Shown: piece after piece, positions 21,559 to 30,405 of the stretch
Layout: every line of letters begins with the position of its first letter
Numbering within the stretch: the first letter of the stretch is position 1
Assembly (NCBI GenBank): GCA_016787785.1
Contig: JAEUTO010000013.1
Coordinates: 124,001 to 188,000, forward strand
Direction: 5' to 3'
DNA from: Bacteroidia bacterium
GTDB taxonomy: Bacteria > Bacteroidota > Bacteroidia > B-17B0 > Aurantibacillaceae
DNA: 64,000 nucleotides
The notes under the pieces: model-generated
What the model saw: the letters and a program-made list of their open reading frames with translations, nothing else
Told to the model about the DNA's origin: nothing
Database searches by the model: none
Program-made: the position numbers and the translations under genes

Positions 21559-23049
21559 CTATTTTTTTGTAAACAAATAAGGGTCCATATCCAAAGATCT
21601 GTTTACTTTTATTTCAATTGTTTTTTCACTGTATTTTATTTCCTGGATACCTAAAGTAGGATCTTTATACTCGATCATCAATGTTGTTGGGCTCAAAAAG
21701 TGAACCTTTGCCTTATAGTCGGGATGAAACTCAAAATCTATTTCGGCATATTTATCTTTCCCAGTTACCGTTATTTTACCATACTGCGCATTATAATACG
21801 TGCCCTCCAATTTTTTATATTCGCTAGCACCTGTCTTATAGGATGCCACCTGCTTTCGCATATCGTAAACGTCCTTCAGTTCACGTATTGTTTTATCCAT
21901 AAAATAGCTATAATACTTTTTGCTATAATCAACAAAATTTTGTTTTGTAATATCACGAATTAAAACTTTTGTCAATGCTTCATAAAAATATTGCGCATCG
22001 CTATTTGTAAGAACAACAAAACCCATATTTTCTTCAGGAACCAAAACTGTATTGCTTAAAAAACCATTAACACCGCCGGCATGCAGTACAACTTTCTTAC
22101 TGCCTTCATCTTTTAAGAACCAACCCAAACCATATGTTTCAAAATTATTACCATTGCCCTCTCCATCGCTCACTATACTATTTGATACACGGGTATTTCC
22201 AATTACCTCAGCGGGTAATATCTGTTTGCCGTTATACTTTCCATATGCTAATTGCATTTGTATCCATTTGCTCATATCGCTTGCAGTTGAAGAAATAGAT
22301 GCTGCCGGGCCAAGATTATCCAGTTTCATGGCCGCCACCTCAACGATGGCAGTATCAACCATCGTATATGCTTTTGATGCATTGGCTGCTGCAAAAAAAT
22401 CTTTTTGATAAGTAGACGTGTTTTTCATTTCTAAAGGAACAAAATAATGGTATTTTAAATAATCATCCCAACTTGTATCACACACAGCAGGGATGATCTC
22501 TCCGGCGCCAACAAAGCCCATATTGCAATATCCGTAGGTTTCACGCAAACCATATTTAGGGGTGATAGTTGCCATATTCTCTAATAAAGCTTTTCTCGAT
22601 TTTGTAGAATTAAAATTTACAAAGTCGCTTTGAAAAGTGCTAAAACCAATGCGATGTGATAACATATCACGAATGGTTATTTGATTTGTTAGCCATTCTT
22701 CATTCATTTTAAAATAAGGAAGATATTTTTTTGCCTTATCGTCTAATTTCAACTTACCATAGTGCTCTAATAATGCCAATGATGTACCGGTAAATGCTTT
22801 GCTGCACGAAGCGATCTGAAAAACGGTGTTCTCATTTACAGGTATTTTTTTTGTTTTATCAGAATAACCGTAACCTTTCATAAAAATAACTTTGCCATCT
22901 TTTACAATAGCAATAGACATGCCCGGCAACCGCCAACGTTTCATTTCGCGCTTAATGTAATTATCCAGACTATCATTTATAAAATTACCCTGTGCTATTA
23001 CAACATTTGTAATTAAAAGCAGGATGCCGATCTTTAAAAAATTTCTCAT
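21559..23049 (-). CDS. Serine hydrolase of the class C beta-lactamase family
   Basis: 496 residues with a signal peptide (to about Ala19). The beta-lactamase fold has the nucleophile motif ASCSKAF (Ser81-x-x-Lys84), the YCN tyrosine motif (ETYGYCNMGFVG) and a HAGG triad (KKVVLHAGGVNGF). A C-terminal domain (about 390-496, beta-rich, with YNAQYGKITVTG) is of the DUF3471 kind. Such proteins are peptidases, esterases or unspecific hydrolases, rarely true beta-lactamases. It follows the S41 peptidase by one base, so the two form an operon. Confidence 0.88.
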   Translation of the reverse strand: MRNFLKIGILLLITNVVIAQGNFINDSLDNYIKREMKRWRLPGMSIAIVKDGKVIFMKGYGYSDKTKKIPVNENTVFQIASCSKAFTGTSLALLEHYGKLKLDDKAKKYLPYFKMNEEWLTNQITIRDMLSHRIGFSTFQSDFVNFNSTKSRKALLENMATITPKYGLRETYGYCNMGFVGAGEIIPAVCDTSWDDYLKYHYFVPLEMKNTSTYQKDFFAAANASKAYTMVDTAIVEVAAMKLDNLGPAASISSTASDMSKWIQMQLAYGKYNGKQILPAEVIGNTRVSNSIVSDGEGNGNNFETYGLGWFLKDEGSKKVVLHAGGVNGFLSNTVLVPEENMGFVVLTNSDAQYFYEALTKVLIRDITKQNFVDYSKKYYSYFMDKTIRELKDVYDMRKQVASYKTGASEYKKLEGTYYNAQYGKITVTGKDKYAEIDFEFHPDYKAKVHFLSPTTLMIEYKDPTLGIQEIKYSEKTIEIKVNRSLDMDPYLFTKK

Positions 23050-23050
23050 A

Positions 23051-24511
23051 TTACTTATTTATTAATTCTTTTACTTTTAGGATGTCCAGGTCGCGTTTAG
23101 TTAAAATATCTTTCATGCTATATTCAGTTGGATAATCCGGCATAATGCCGTGGCCTGTTATTGTAGGAGAAACGTCGTGAACGATCCTGAAAACAGGCAT
23201 GCGGATTTTTGTTTTTGTGTTTGGCAATGTATAGTATGGCGTTATACCTGCGTTACAGCCTTCTATAGTGCCCGATGTTTCTTCGCCAATAAATACAGTA
23301 CGTTTATTTACTTTCAAATAAGCAGCTACCAGACAAGAAGCTGAAAATGAACCGCCATTTATAAGCACAAAGATCTTTTTATCGTAATGATTTTTCTTTC
23401 GTGGATTTATAGAATATACAAAATTATCTGTGTCGTTAATGGTCCTTTTTTTTGCTATTACAGAGAAGCCTAACCGCATTAACTTAAAGAATATATTTCC
23501 CTTTGTATATTTTTTGTATGGATAACTTTTTAATGGTGTTCGCAAGGTTTGTTTTTGCGAGCTGTCAATTAAATATGTCAATAAATTATAGCTATTTTCT
23601 AAACTACCGCCACCATTGTTGCGCAGGTCGATGATCAGGTTCTCTGTTTTATTCTTTTTTAATTTTCTAAATATTTTACGGTAGGCTTTATTGCTGCGTC
23701 TTCTTGAAAAACCCGCTATTTTTAAATGAAGCGTTTTATTTTTATCATCTAAATATTTGTATTGCATTTTTGCAAGTCGGTAACGGGTGTATAAACTGTC
23801 CGTCTTTAAGCCCAGGGGAATATTAGGAATTGTTTTGGTTTTGAAAGCCGCATACTTAAGCGTTTTAATATTTTTACCGGCTATGTATTTAACGGTAAAA
23901 GTATCGGGCCTGCCAAACAAAGATAGATAAAATGAATTAAAGCCTGACTGGATGTAATGATCTTTACCTGTTTGGTTAAAGCCATCGGTACTGATAAAAC
24001 GTTTGCAATACCTCAACATAGAATCAACGGCAATGCCATTTATCTCCACTATTTCTGTTCCCTTTTTTAAAAGCGTGTCTTTTTTCTTATTAAAACTTGC
24101 TAATACAAATACCTTATTTTTAATAGGAATAAAAAAATAAGGTGAGTAATTATGGTTCTGTTTTACAATTTCTCGATAATAAGCTTTTGATTGTAATGCT
24201 TCGGTATGACCGCAATGGATCTCATCTAACAAAAGCTTTGTTTTTATCCTAAACTCCTTTTCATTCAGGCTGTCATTTAAACCATTGATAAAATCATCAA
24301 ATAATTTGGTATAAAAGGTTCTGCTATTATAAATACCAATAGCAGGATGCATGGCAAGAGTAATTTTTTTTAGTATCTCGGCATCCTCCTTTAATTGGGC
24401 AGGAGTGTATTTTCTAACCAGAATGGATTCTTTTAATGGCTGCGAAAAACTATACGAGCCATAAAAAAAAACAAAAAAAATAATAAGTGAAACTGGTCTT
24501 AAAAATGGCAT
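23051..24511 (-). CDS. S41 family peptidase (C-terminal processing protease type)
   Basis: 486 residues from the ATG at 24511, giving a clean signal peptide (PFLRPVSLIIFFVFFYGSYSFSQ); the longer frame to 24619 would cover the divergent promoter. A PDZ-like part is at about 140-170 (KKGTEIVEINGIAVDS). The catalytic S41 region holds NLIIDLRNNGGGSLENSYN and FVLINGGSFSASCLVAAYLK, where Ser of GGSFSAS is the likely nucleophile, then FIGEETSGTIEG. Periplasmic or surface protease. Co-transcribed with the downstream hydrolase. Confidence 0.88.
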   Translation of the reverse strand: MPFLRPVSLIIFFVFFYGSYSFSQPLKESILVRKYTPAQLKEDAEILKKITLAMHPAIGIYNSRTFYTKLFDDFINGLNDSLNEKEFRIKTKLLLDEIHCGHTEALQSKAYYREIVKQNHNYSPYFFIPIKNKVFVLASFNKKKDTLLKKGTEIVEINGIAVDSMLRYCKRFISTDGFNQTGKDHYIQSGFNSFYLSLFGRPDTFTVKYIAGKNIKTLKYAAFKTKTIPNIPLGLKTDSLYTRYRLAKMQYKYLDDKNKTLHLKIAGFSRRRSNKAYRKIFRKLKKNKTENLIIDLRNNGGGSLENSYNLLTYLIDSSQKQTLRTPLKSYPYKKYTKGNIFFKLMRLGFSVIAKKRTINDTDNFVYSINPRKKNHYDKKIFVLINGGSFSASCLVAAYLKVNKRTVFIGEETSGTIEGCNAGITPYYTLPNTKTKIRMPVFRIVHDVSPTITGHGIMPDYPTEYSMKDILTKRDLDILKVKELINK

Positions 24512-24517
24512 AAATGT

Positions 24518-24525
24518 TATCTTTG
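24518..24525 (+). promoter_or_regulatory. -7 box of the dehydrogenase gene
   Basis: TATCTTTG, perfect to TAnnTTTG, 17 bases before the ATG at 24543. Confidence 0.6.
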
Positions 24526-24542
24526 TAAAAATACAAAATAGA

Positions 24543-25748
24543 ATGCAAAGAATTAAAATAGGCGTGTTACGCGAAGAAAAAAGTCCGCCGGACAAGCGCG
24601 TACCCCTTACCCCACTCATTTGTGCAGATCTTACAAGAAAATACCCAAACGTTGAAATTGTTGTTCAGCCGAGCAAAATAAGGTGCTACAGCGACGATGA
24701 GTATGTTTCTTTTGGTGTAACTTTACAGGAAGACCTTAAAGATTGTGATATTTTAATGGGTGTTAAAGAGGTTCCACCTGAATTGATCATTCCTAATAAA
24801 AAATATTTTTTCTTTTCACATACCATAAAAAAACAGGCTCATAACCAAAAACTGATGAAAGCCATGTTAGAAAAGAAGATCCAGATGATTGATTATGAAA
24901 CGCTGACAGATAAGAACCATAACCGTATTATTGGTTTTGGCCGTTATGCCGGCGTTGTGGGTGCCTATAACGGTATTTTAGGTTATGGTTTAAAATACGA
25001 TCTGTTCCGTTTAAAGCCTGCAAATCTTTGTCGCGATCGTGCTGAAATGGAAGAAGAATTAAAACGCGTAAAATTACCCAATATTAAAATTGCCCTTACC
25101 GGCGGCGGCCGTGTGGCCAATGGCGTAATTGAAACTTTAAGCGCTTTAAGAATAAGAAAAGTTACTCCGGAAGAGTTTTTAATGGCCTCTTTTCGTGAAC
25201 CGGTTTATTGCCAACTAAACCCAAGAGATTATGTAGAAAGACCCGATGATCATAACTTTGATCTGAATGATTTTTTTAAACATCCCGAACATTTTACATC
25301 TAAGTTTCCGGCTTTTACAAAAGTAACAGATCTTTATATCTCGTCTCATTATTGGGATCCTCGTTCTCCTAAAATGTTCACCGATAAAGATATGAAAGAA
25401 CCAGATTTTCATATTTCTGTTATTGCCGATATTACCTGCGATCTGGATGGTTCTGTGCCAACAACGCTCCGTTCAAGCACCATTAGCCAGCCTTTTTATG
25501 GCTATAATATTGTGAGTGGAAAAGAAGATCTTCCATTTAATAAAGATACTATTTGTATTATGGCAGTTGATAATTTACCTTGCGAGTTACCGCGCGATGC
25601 CAGTGATGATTTTGGAAAAGACCTAACTGAACGTGCTTTGCCGCATATTATAGGCGAAGATCCGGATGATGTAATTGGCCGTGCTACCATTTGTAAAGAT
25701 GGAAAGCTAACGAAAGGTTATGAGTATTTAAGCGACTATGCTTATTAA
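24543..25748 (+). CDS. Alanine/saccharopine dehydrogenase-like NAD(P) oxidoreductase
   Basis: 401 residues. The N-terminal domain is of the alanine dehydrogenase/pyridine nucleotide transhydrogenase type (IGVLREEKSPPDKRVPLTP; GVKEVPPELIIPNKKYFFFSHT). The nucleotide-binding glycine motif is IALTGGGRVANGVIE. Later segments (VIADITCDLDGSVPTTLRSSTI; DNLPCELPRDASDDFG) fit the lysine-forming saccharopine dehydrogenase family better than alanine dehydrogenase. The natural substrate is uncertain. It is a single gene ended by a strong hairpin. Confidence 0.82.
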   Translation: MQRIKIGVLREEKSPPDKRVPLTPLICADLTRKYPNVEIVVQPSKIRCYSDDEYVSFGVTLQEDLKDCDILMGVKEVPPELIIPNKKYFFFSHTIKKQAHNQKLMKAMLEKKIQMIDYETLTDKNHNRIIGFGRYAGVVGAYNGILGYGLKYDLFRLKPANLCRDRAEMEEELKRVKLPNIKIALTGGGRVANGVIETLSALRIRKVTPEEFLMASFREPVYCQLNPRDYVERPDDHNFDLNDFFKHPEHFTSKFPAFTKVTDLYISSHYWDPRSPKMFTDKDMKEPDFHISVIADITCDLDGSVPTTLRSSTISQPFYGYNIVSGKEDLPFNKDTICIMAVDNLPCELPRDASDDFGKDLTERALPHIIGEDPDDVIGRATICKDGKLTKGYEYLSDYAY

Positions 25749-25767
25749 ATAATACTCCTGAATTTTT

Positions 25768-25805
25768 AAAAAAGCCGCATAAACTAATTTATGCGGCTTT
25801 TTTTT
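25768..25805. terminator. Bidirectional terminator between the dehydrogenase and phaC
   Basis: AAAAAAGCCGCATAAA pairs with TTTATGCGGCTTTTTT around CTAA. It serves both the plus-strand dehydrogenase and the minus-strand phaC. Confidence 0.9.
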
Positions 25806-25817
25806 ATTTCTTAACTA

Positions 25818-26867
25818 CTATTTATCTCTTTTCTTTAACCACTCTGTAACTGCCGGCGCTAATTCTTTTTGAGATTTACTGCCAACAAATACGCCGATAT
25901 GGCCGCCTTTAAAGCTGTATAACTCTTTGTCCTTGCTCCCTACAAGGTCATTCAATGGAATAGTTGCTGCAGGAGGAACCAAATGATCTTCGGTAGCATA
26001 AATATTTAACAAAGGAGAAGTAAGGTTCTTTAAATTTACTTTTTTACCGCCAACTTCTAATTCGCCTTTTACTAATTTGTTTTGTTGGTAAAGTTCTTTC
26101 ATAAACTGACGGAAACATTCACCCGCCTGGTCGGGACTTTCGCTGATCCATTTTTCCATGCGTAAAAAGTTCATTAGTTTATCTTTATCATCTAAACTAC
26201 TGTTTAAGGTTTGTTGTTTCTGAACTTTCATCATGGGTTTCAACATATCAAAACCTTGATTTAAAAAATCACCGGGAACCAAACCATGATTGGCATCCAC
26301 CAATTTATCAAAATCCATATCCCTACTCCACTTAAATAATAGACCATCGTTCGTACTAAAGTCTATTGGTGTTACGTGCGTAACAAGATTTTTTACTTTG
26401 TTTGGGAACAGGGAAGAATAAATAACGCTTAACGTACCGCCCTGACAAATACTTAAAATGTTTATCTTATCGAGACGATTTTTTTTACGGATATAATCTA
26501 CGCAATTGTTTATGTAACCATTTACATAATCGTCCATGCTTAAATACCTATCACCCTTGGTTGGGTATCCCCAATCAATTAAATACACATCAAAACCTGC
26601 ATTCAATAAATTTTTAATATAACTACGGTCTGGTTGTATATCCAACATCTTGTAGGTGTTTACCAAAGCATACACAATTAAGATGGGTGTTTTAAATGTT
26701 GGATCAGTATCGCGGTTATAACGGTATAAGGTTAACTTATCTTCGTTATAAACTGCAGTTTTTGGAGAGGTGGCAATCTCTACACTATCAATATTTTTTA
26801 ATGTATCGTAACTCTTCAAAATTTTCTGGCTAATATCGGCCATTTCTTTTATGATATCTGTTTCCAT
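25818..26867 (-). CDS. phaC: Class III polyhydroxyalkanoate synthase catalytic subunit PhaC
   Basis: 349 residues, the size of class III (and not class I/II) PhaC. It polymerises hydroxyacyl-CoA into storage granules together with PhaE. The alpha/beta hydrolase fold has the lipase-like box SICQGG with catalytic Cys141, Asp294 (YATEDHLVPP) and His323 (GGHIGVFVG). Upstream features include VYALVNTYKMLDIQPDRS and the DWGYPTKGDRYLSMDDY segment. PhaE lies just upstream with a terminator-like hairpin between the two genes. No phaA or phaB is in the window. Confidence 0.92.
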   Translation of the reverse strand: METDIIKEMADISQKILKSYDTLKNIDSVEIATSPKTAVYNEDKLTLYRYNRDTDPTFKTPILIVYALVNTYKMLDIQPDRSYIKNLLNAGFDVYLIDWGYPTKGDRYLSMDDYVNGYINNCVDYIRKKNRLDKINILSICQGGTLSVIYSSLFPNKVKNLVTHVTPIDFSTNDGLLFKWSRDMDFDKLVDANHGLVPGDFLNQGFDMLKPMMKVQKQQTLNSSLDDKDKLMNFLRMEKWISESPDQAGECFRQFMKELYQQNKLVKGELEVGGKKVNLKNLTSPLLNIYATEDHLVPPAATIPLNDLVGSKDKELYSFKGGHIGVFVGSKSQKELAPAVTEWLKKRDK

Positions 26868-26898
26868 AATTTAAATTTTGTATCACTAATATAAACAA

Positions 26899-26936
26899 AA
26901 AAAGCCGCCCTGCAAACACACAAACGGACGGCTTTT
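26899..26936 (-). terminator. Hairpin between phaE and phaC
   Basis: On the minus strand AAAAGCCGTCCG pairs with (C)GGGCGGCTTTT (one mismatch) and is followed by seven Ts. It lies after the phaE stop and before the phaC start. Confidence 0.75.
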
Positions 26937-26956
26937 AGGGTTCTTAGCTATAAGGA

Positions 26957-28318
26957 CTATTTTTTCTTTGTTTTAGAGTTTTTTTCTTCTTCAAATAATT
27001 CAGTGTTTTGCAACGCCAATTTGTTTTGAAGTTCTTTAACTTGTTTCTTTAGATCGTAAACAGCTTTTTGCATTTCTTCAACTTCTGATTTAAAAACTAA
27101 AGGGTAATTTTCAAATACATTTTCAAATTGAGTTTCAAAATGTTTTTTAACATCCATGCTTAAGTTTAAAGCTTCTGCTTTTACTTTGCTAAATTCGTCA
27201 GTAGCAAATAACTCAGTAAATAATTGCTCGTTTACTTTTACCCACTCATTATACATTTCTTGTGCATTAGGCACTTTAGAAAGATCTGCAGGGTTTTTAA
27301 ATTTATCAGCATATTGTTGCGCTATTTTCTCAACACTTTTTTGAGTAGTAGCTTGTAATTGCATTTGCAATTCAGATTGTTTAATGCTGTACTCAGTCAT
27401 TTTATCCATTAAAGCAATTGTAGCTTCAACATTTTCTTTTTCTTTTCCTGGATTAGCTAATTTTAATAGCGGCTCAAAAGTTTTACCAAACACATTTTGT
27501 GCTTTGTTATAGAACTCCTTTAAGTTAGCTAAGTTAGAAGCATCTCCTGCAAATGCATTTGGAAATTCTTTAGACATATTTTGCACTTGTGCATAATATT
27601 CTTTAGCTAAATTATTGTTGTTTGTAAAAAAGCTTTGTACTTGTTTCATACCGTTATCGTATACTTCTTTTAAAGAAGCACCGGTGTAAAAATTGCCAAA
27701 CATTTGTTTGGTTAAATTACTGTAGCTATCAGGCGTGAAGTAATTTTTAAAAGCTTCCATATTAAATTGACCTTTTTTCATTGCTTCAGACATTGGCTGA
27801 AAGAACTCTTGCATTTTAGCATAAGTTTGAGTGCCTTGAACAAAGTTTGAAAAAACATCTTTATTAAAACCACCATTCATGTTTTTTGACATTGCGTCGT
27901 AAGATGAATTTAAAGTATTCATCCATGAATTGTAAATGTTTGTAAAAGCAGTATTTGTTTGACCAAAATTGCTCATATAATCTTGTGCGGGCTTACCAAA
28001 ACTTTGAAAGCTGTTATTAATGCTTTGATTAAAATCAGCCATTTGCTTTGCAGCGGCAGATTGTTGGTTAAACCAATTTTTGAAAAATTCCTGTGGATTA
28101 TTTTCACCTGAGTTAAACATGTTTGCAGATGATTGTTGCATTCCGTTTAAAATTGACATTTGCTTCTCTAACCATTCTTTATAAATAGTTTGTCCTTCGT
28201 TAGTAATGTTACCGTTGGTAATTGCAGCCTGCATTTTTTTTGCAGAATCCATCCAGGTATTTAAATACTGTGTTTGGGTCTCTACCATGTTGTCGATAAA
28301 CGGGTTTGATGTTTTCAT
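26957..28318 (-). CDS. phaE: Class III polyhydroxyalkanoate synthase subunit PhaE
   Basis: 453 residues, helix-rich, full of Asn, Gln, Met and Phe, with no signal peptide. The end (VEEMQKAVYDLKKQVKELQNKLALQ) is the coiled-coil tail typical of PhaE, and the N-terminus (QTQYLNTWMDSAKKMQ) recalls phasins. PhaE binds and activates PhaC. It is longer than typical PhaE (about 350-380 residues) because of an Asn/Phe-rich middle part. The upstream gap to queG (about 230 bases) holds divergent promoters. Confidence 0.88.
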   Translation of the reverse strand: MKTSNPFIDNMVETQTQYLNTWMDSAKKMQAAITNGNITNEGQTIYKEWLEKQMSILNGMQQSSANMFNSGENNPQEFFKNWFNQQSAAAKQMADFNQSINNSFQSFGKPAQDYMSNFGQTNTAFTNIYNSWMNTLNSSYDAMSKNMNGGFNKDVFSNFVQGTQTYAKMQEFFQPMSEAMKKGQFNMEAFKNYFTPDSYSNLTKQMFGNFYTGASLKEVYDNGMKQVQSFFTNNNNLAKEYYAQVQNMSKEFPNAFAGDASNLANLKEFYNKAQNVFGKTFEPLLKLANPGKEKENVEATIALMDKMTEYSIKQSELQMQLQATTQKSVEKIAQQYADKFKNPADLSKVPNAQEMYNEWVKVNEQLFTELFATDEFSKVKAEALNLSMDVKKHFETQFENVFENYPLVFKSEVEEMQKAVYDLKKQVKELQNKLALQNTELFEEEKNSKTKKK

Positions 28319-28534
28319 TGTTTTCTATTATTATATTGTTATTATATTGTTAATCAGATGTTTGTATGTAATCAATTGAATTTCAGTTTTTTACATACGT
28401 TTTTCTAATCCGGTGCAAATATCGGGAATTAATCGGTCAAAAACCAAACTTTGTCGATTAAATAATTGTTAAAATAATAAAAAGGCATGTTTAACGATTT
28501 AGATTTTAACGTTTTAAGCGCATTTTAATTATAA

Positions 28535-28542
28535 TACCTTTG
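28535..28542 (+). promoter_or_regulatory. -7 box directly before queG
   Basis: TACCTTTG, perfect to TAnnTTTG, only five bases before the TTG that opens the queG frame. Confidence 0.5.
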
Positions 28543-28547
28543 CTCTA

Positions 28548-29474
28548 TTGGGTTTAACGGCAAATAACTATTCAGGTTTCATAAAAAAGGAAGCAAAACG
28601 GCTTGGCTTTGATTTTTGTGGGATAAGTAAGGCAGAATTCCTTGCAGAAGAAGCGCCGCGACTTGAAAATTGGTTGAAGGAAAATAAGCATGGCCAAATG
28701 GGCTATATGGAAAACTATTTTGATAAACGTTTAGATCCGCGTTTGTTGGTTGATGGTGCAAGATCAGTCATCTCTTTATTATACAATTATTATCCGGAAC
28801 AAAAGCAAGTTGAAGGGTCACCAAAAATTAGTAAGTATGCTTTTGGAAAAGATTATCATGAAGTGATAAAAGATAAGCTAAATGAATTTTTATTTTCTTT
28901 AAAACAAGAGATCGGAACTATTTCCGGACGCGCATTTGTAGACAGTGCCCCGGTAATGGATAAAGTATGGGTAGCAAAAAGTGGTTTAGGCTGGATTGGT
29001 AAGAACTCTAATTTAATTAATAAAGAAAAAGGCTCTTTCTTTTTTATTGCCGAATTAATTATTGATGTAGAGTTGGAGTATGATGGGCCAATGAAAGATT
29101 ATTGCGGCACCTGCACTAAATGTATTGATGCCTGCCCTACCGATGCAATAGTAGCGCCATATATTGTAGATGGAAGTAAATGCATAAGCTATTTGACCAT
29201 TGAATTAAAAGAAAACATACCCACCGAATTTAAAGACAAAATGGATGGCTGGGCTTTTGGCTGCGATGTGTGCCAGGATGTTTGTCCGTGGAATAGTTTT
29301 AGTACAGCACATAAAGAAGATCAGTTTAAAAACACTAACGGCTTGCTTAATTATACGGAGGCCGAATGGAATGACATTACCGAAGAAACCTTTAATACCA
29401 TTTTTAAAAACTCTGCAGTTAAACGCACAAAGTATAAAGGCTTGAAACGAAATTTGATGTTTTTGAAGAAATAG
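28548..29474 (+). CDS. queG: Epoxyqueuosine reductase QueG
   Basis: 308 residues. Performs the last step of queuosine synthesis on tRNA, a cobalamin-dependent reduction. Two 4Fe-4S motifs are present: [16 protein letters not shown] and [11 protein letters not shown]. The N-terminal substrate/cobalamin part includes [13 protein letters not shown] and GHxG-like [27 protein letters not shown], and a conserved acid-containing [22 protein letters not shown] stretch. The only start before these motifs is TTG at 28548, next to the -7 box. It converges with the metallopeptidase gene. Confidence 0.95.
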   Translation: MGLTANNYSGFIKKEAKRLGFDFCGISKAEFLAEEAPRLENWLKENKHGQMGYMENYFDKRLDPRLLVDGARSVISLLYNYYPEQKQVEGSPKISKYAFGKDYHEVIKDKLNEFLFSLKQEIGTISGRAFVDSAPVMDKVWVAKSGLGWIGKNSNLINKEKGSFFFIAELIIDVELEYDGPMKDYCGTCTKCIDACPTDAIVAPYIVDGSKCISYLTIELKENIPTEFKDKMDGWAFGCDVCQDVCPWNSFSTAHKEDQFKNTNGLLNYTEAEWNDITEETFNTIFKNSAVKRTKYKGLKRNLMFLKK

Positions 29475-30251
29475 TTACTTAAGCATAAACTCTTTCCATT
29501 TCATTAATAACTCCTCTTCACTACAACTTAGTTCTTTAAGAATTTGCTGTTTCTTATTAAAGCCCAAAAGTGATCGCAACTTTTTTCTTCCGTAAGTCAC
29601 ATCAATATATTTTACGACTGAACCGGATAGACCGTATTTTAATTTACCCGTCCAGAATTTATCTAATGTAGTTGGAACTTTGTTTTCGTCAAGTGCTTTT
29701 TTAACCTGCGCCATTCTTAAACTATCGCATTGGCCAGATGCATAAGCTGCCAAGCCTTCCACAAACCAATCAATATTATCAACGTCACTAAAATCAGGAC
29801 TGGCATTTAATTGTCCGTGAAAAACATGAAATAGCTCGTGGTTAATTAGTTCTTGTGTTTTTATTTTTTCTGAATATTTATGTTCGCACGATTCTTTATC
29901 CCATGTAACAGGAGAAATAATATCCAGTTTAGTTGCCATACCGCTGGCTACCATCCAGCATTCTGACCTGAATTCAGGCATTTTAAAATCTCTTTGCCAG
30001 GTTGTGTCTAACGACCTTCTATCCGGGTGAACATAAACTGTAAATTCTTTTTTAAAGGGCTCATCAAAAAAGGTCTTTACAAATTTTACACCGTTATCCA
30101 GCACACCAACATATTCTTTTTTATTTTTTTGATCAGCCGAAGTATAAAAAAAAGTATAGGTTGTATGTTTTTCGCTGAACCAATTTTTAGTTGGTTTAAA
30201 TGCAAATACGCTTATGATCGCAACAGCTATAAATAAATTTCTGGTTCTCAT
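29475..30251 (-). CDS. Secreted or anchored zinc metallopeptidase-like protein
   Basis: 258 residues with an N-terminal hydrophobic signal/anchor (LFIAVAIISVFAFK). The HELFHVFHG motif gives HExxH (His138, Glu139, His142) and WFVEGLAAYAS carries Glu165, the usual third ligand in gluzincins of the peptidase-MA type. Substrate unknown. It ends at 29475, one base after the queG stop on the other strand. It is separated from the next upstream gene by a hairpin. Confidence 0.78.
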   Translation of the reverse strand: MRTRNLFIAVAIISVFAFKPTKNWFSEKHTTYTFFYTSADQKNKKEYVGVLDNGVKFVKTFFDEPFKKEFTVYVHPDRRSLDTTWQRDFKMPEFRSECWMVASGMATKLDIISPVTWDKESCEHKYSEKIKTQELINHELFHVFHGQLNASPDFSDVDNIDWFVEGLAAYASGQCDSLRMAQVKKALDENKVPTTLDKFWTGKLKYGLSGSVVKYIDVTYGRKKLRSLLGFNKKQQILKELSCSEEELLMKWKEFMLK

Positions 30252-30267
30252 TTGTTTGGCTTAAAAA

Positions 30268-30305
30268 AAACCGCAACCCTAATTTGCAGCAAGGGATTGC
30301 GGTTT
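30268..30305 (-). terminator. Terminator after the class C hydrolase
   Basis: AAACCGCAATCCCT pairs with AGGGTTGCGGTTT (one bulge), followed on the minus strand by eight Ts. Confidence 0.8.
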
Positions 30306-30405
30306 GGTACACATGAAAAAAACTGACTATTAATTTTCTACAATATTACTTCTATTTAATTTGCACTACATGAAGCGAGCGTTATTAAATAGTAATACTT
30401 AGATA

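Noticed and set aside
28328-28350. Direct repeat ATTATATTGTT twice before phaE
   Set aside because: Short AT-rich repeat in a promoter gap; no evidence of function.
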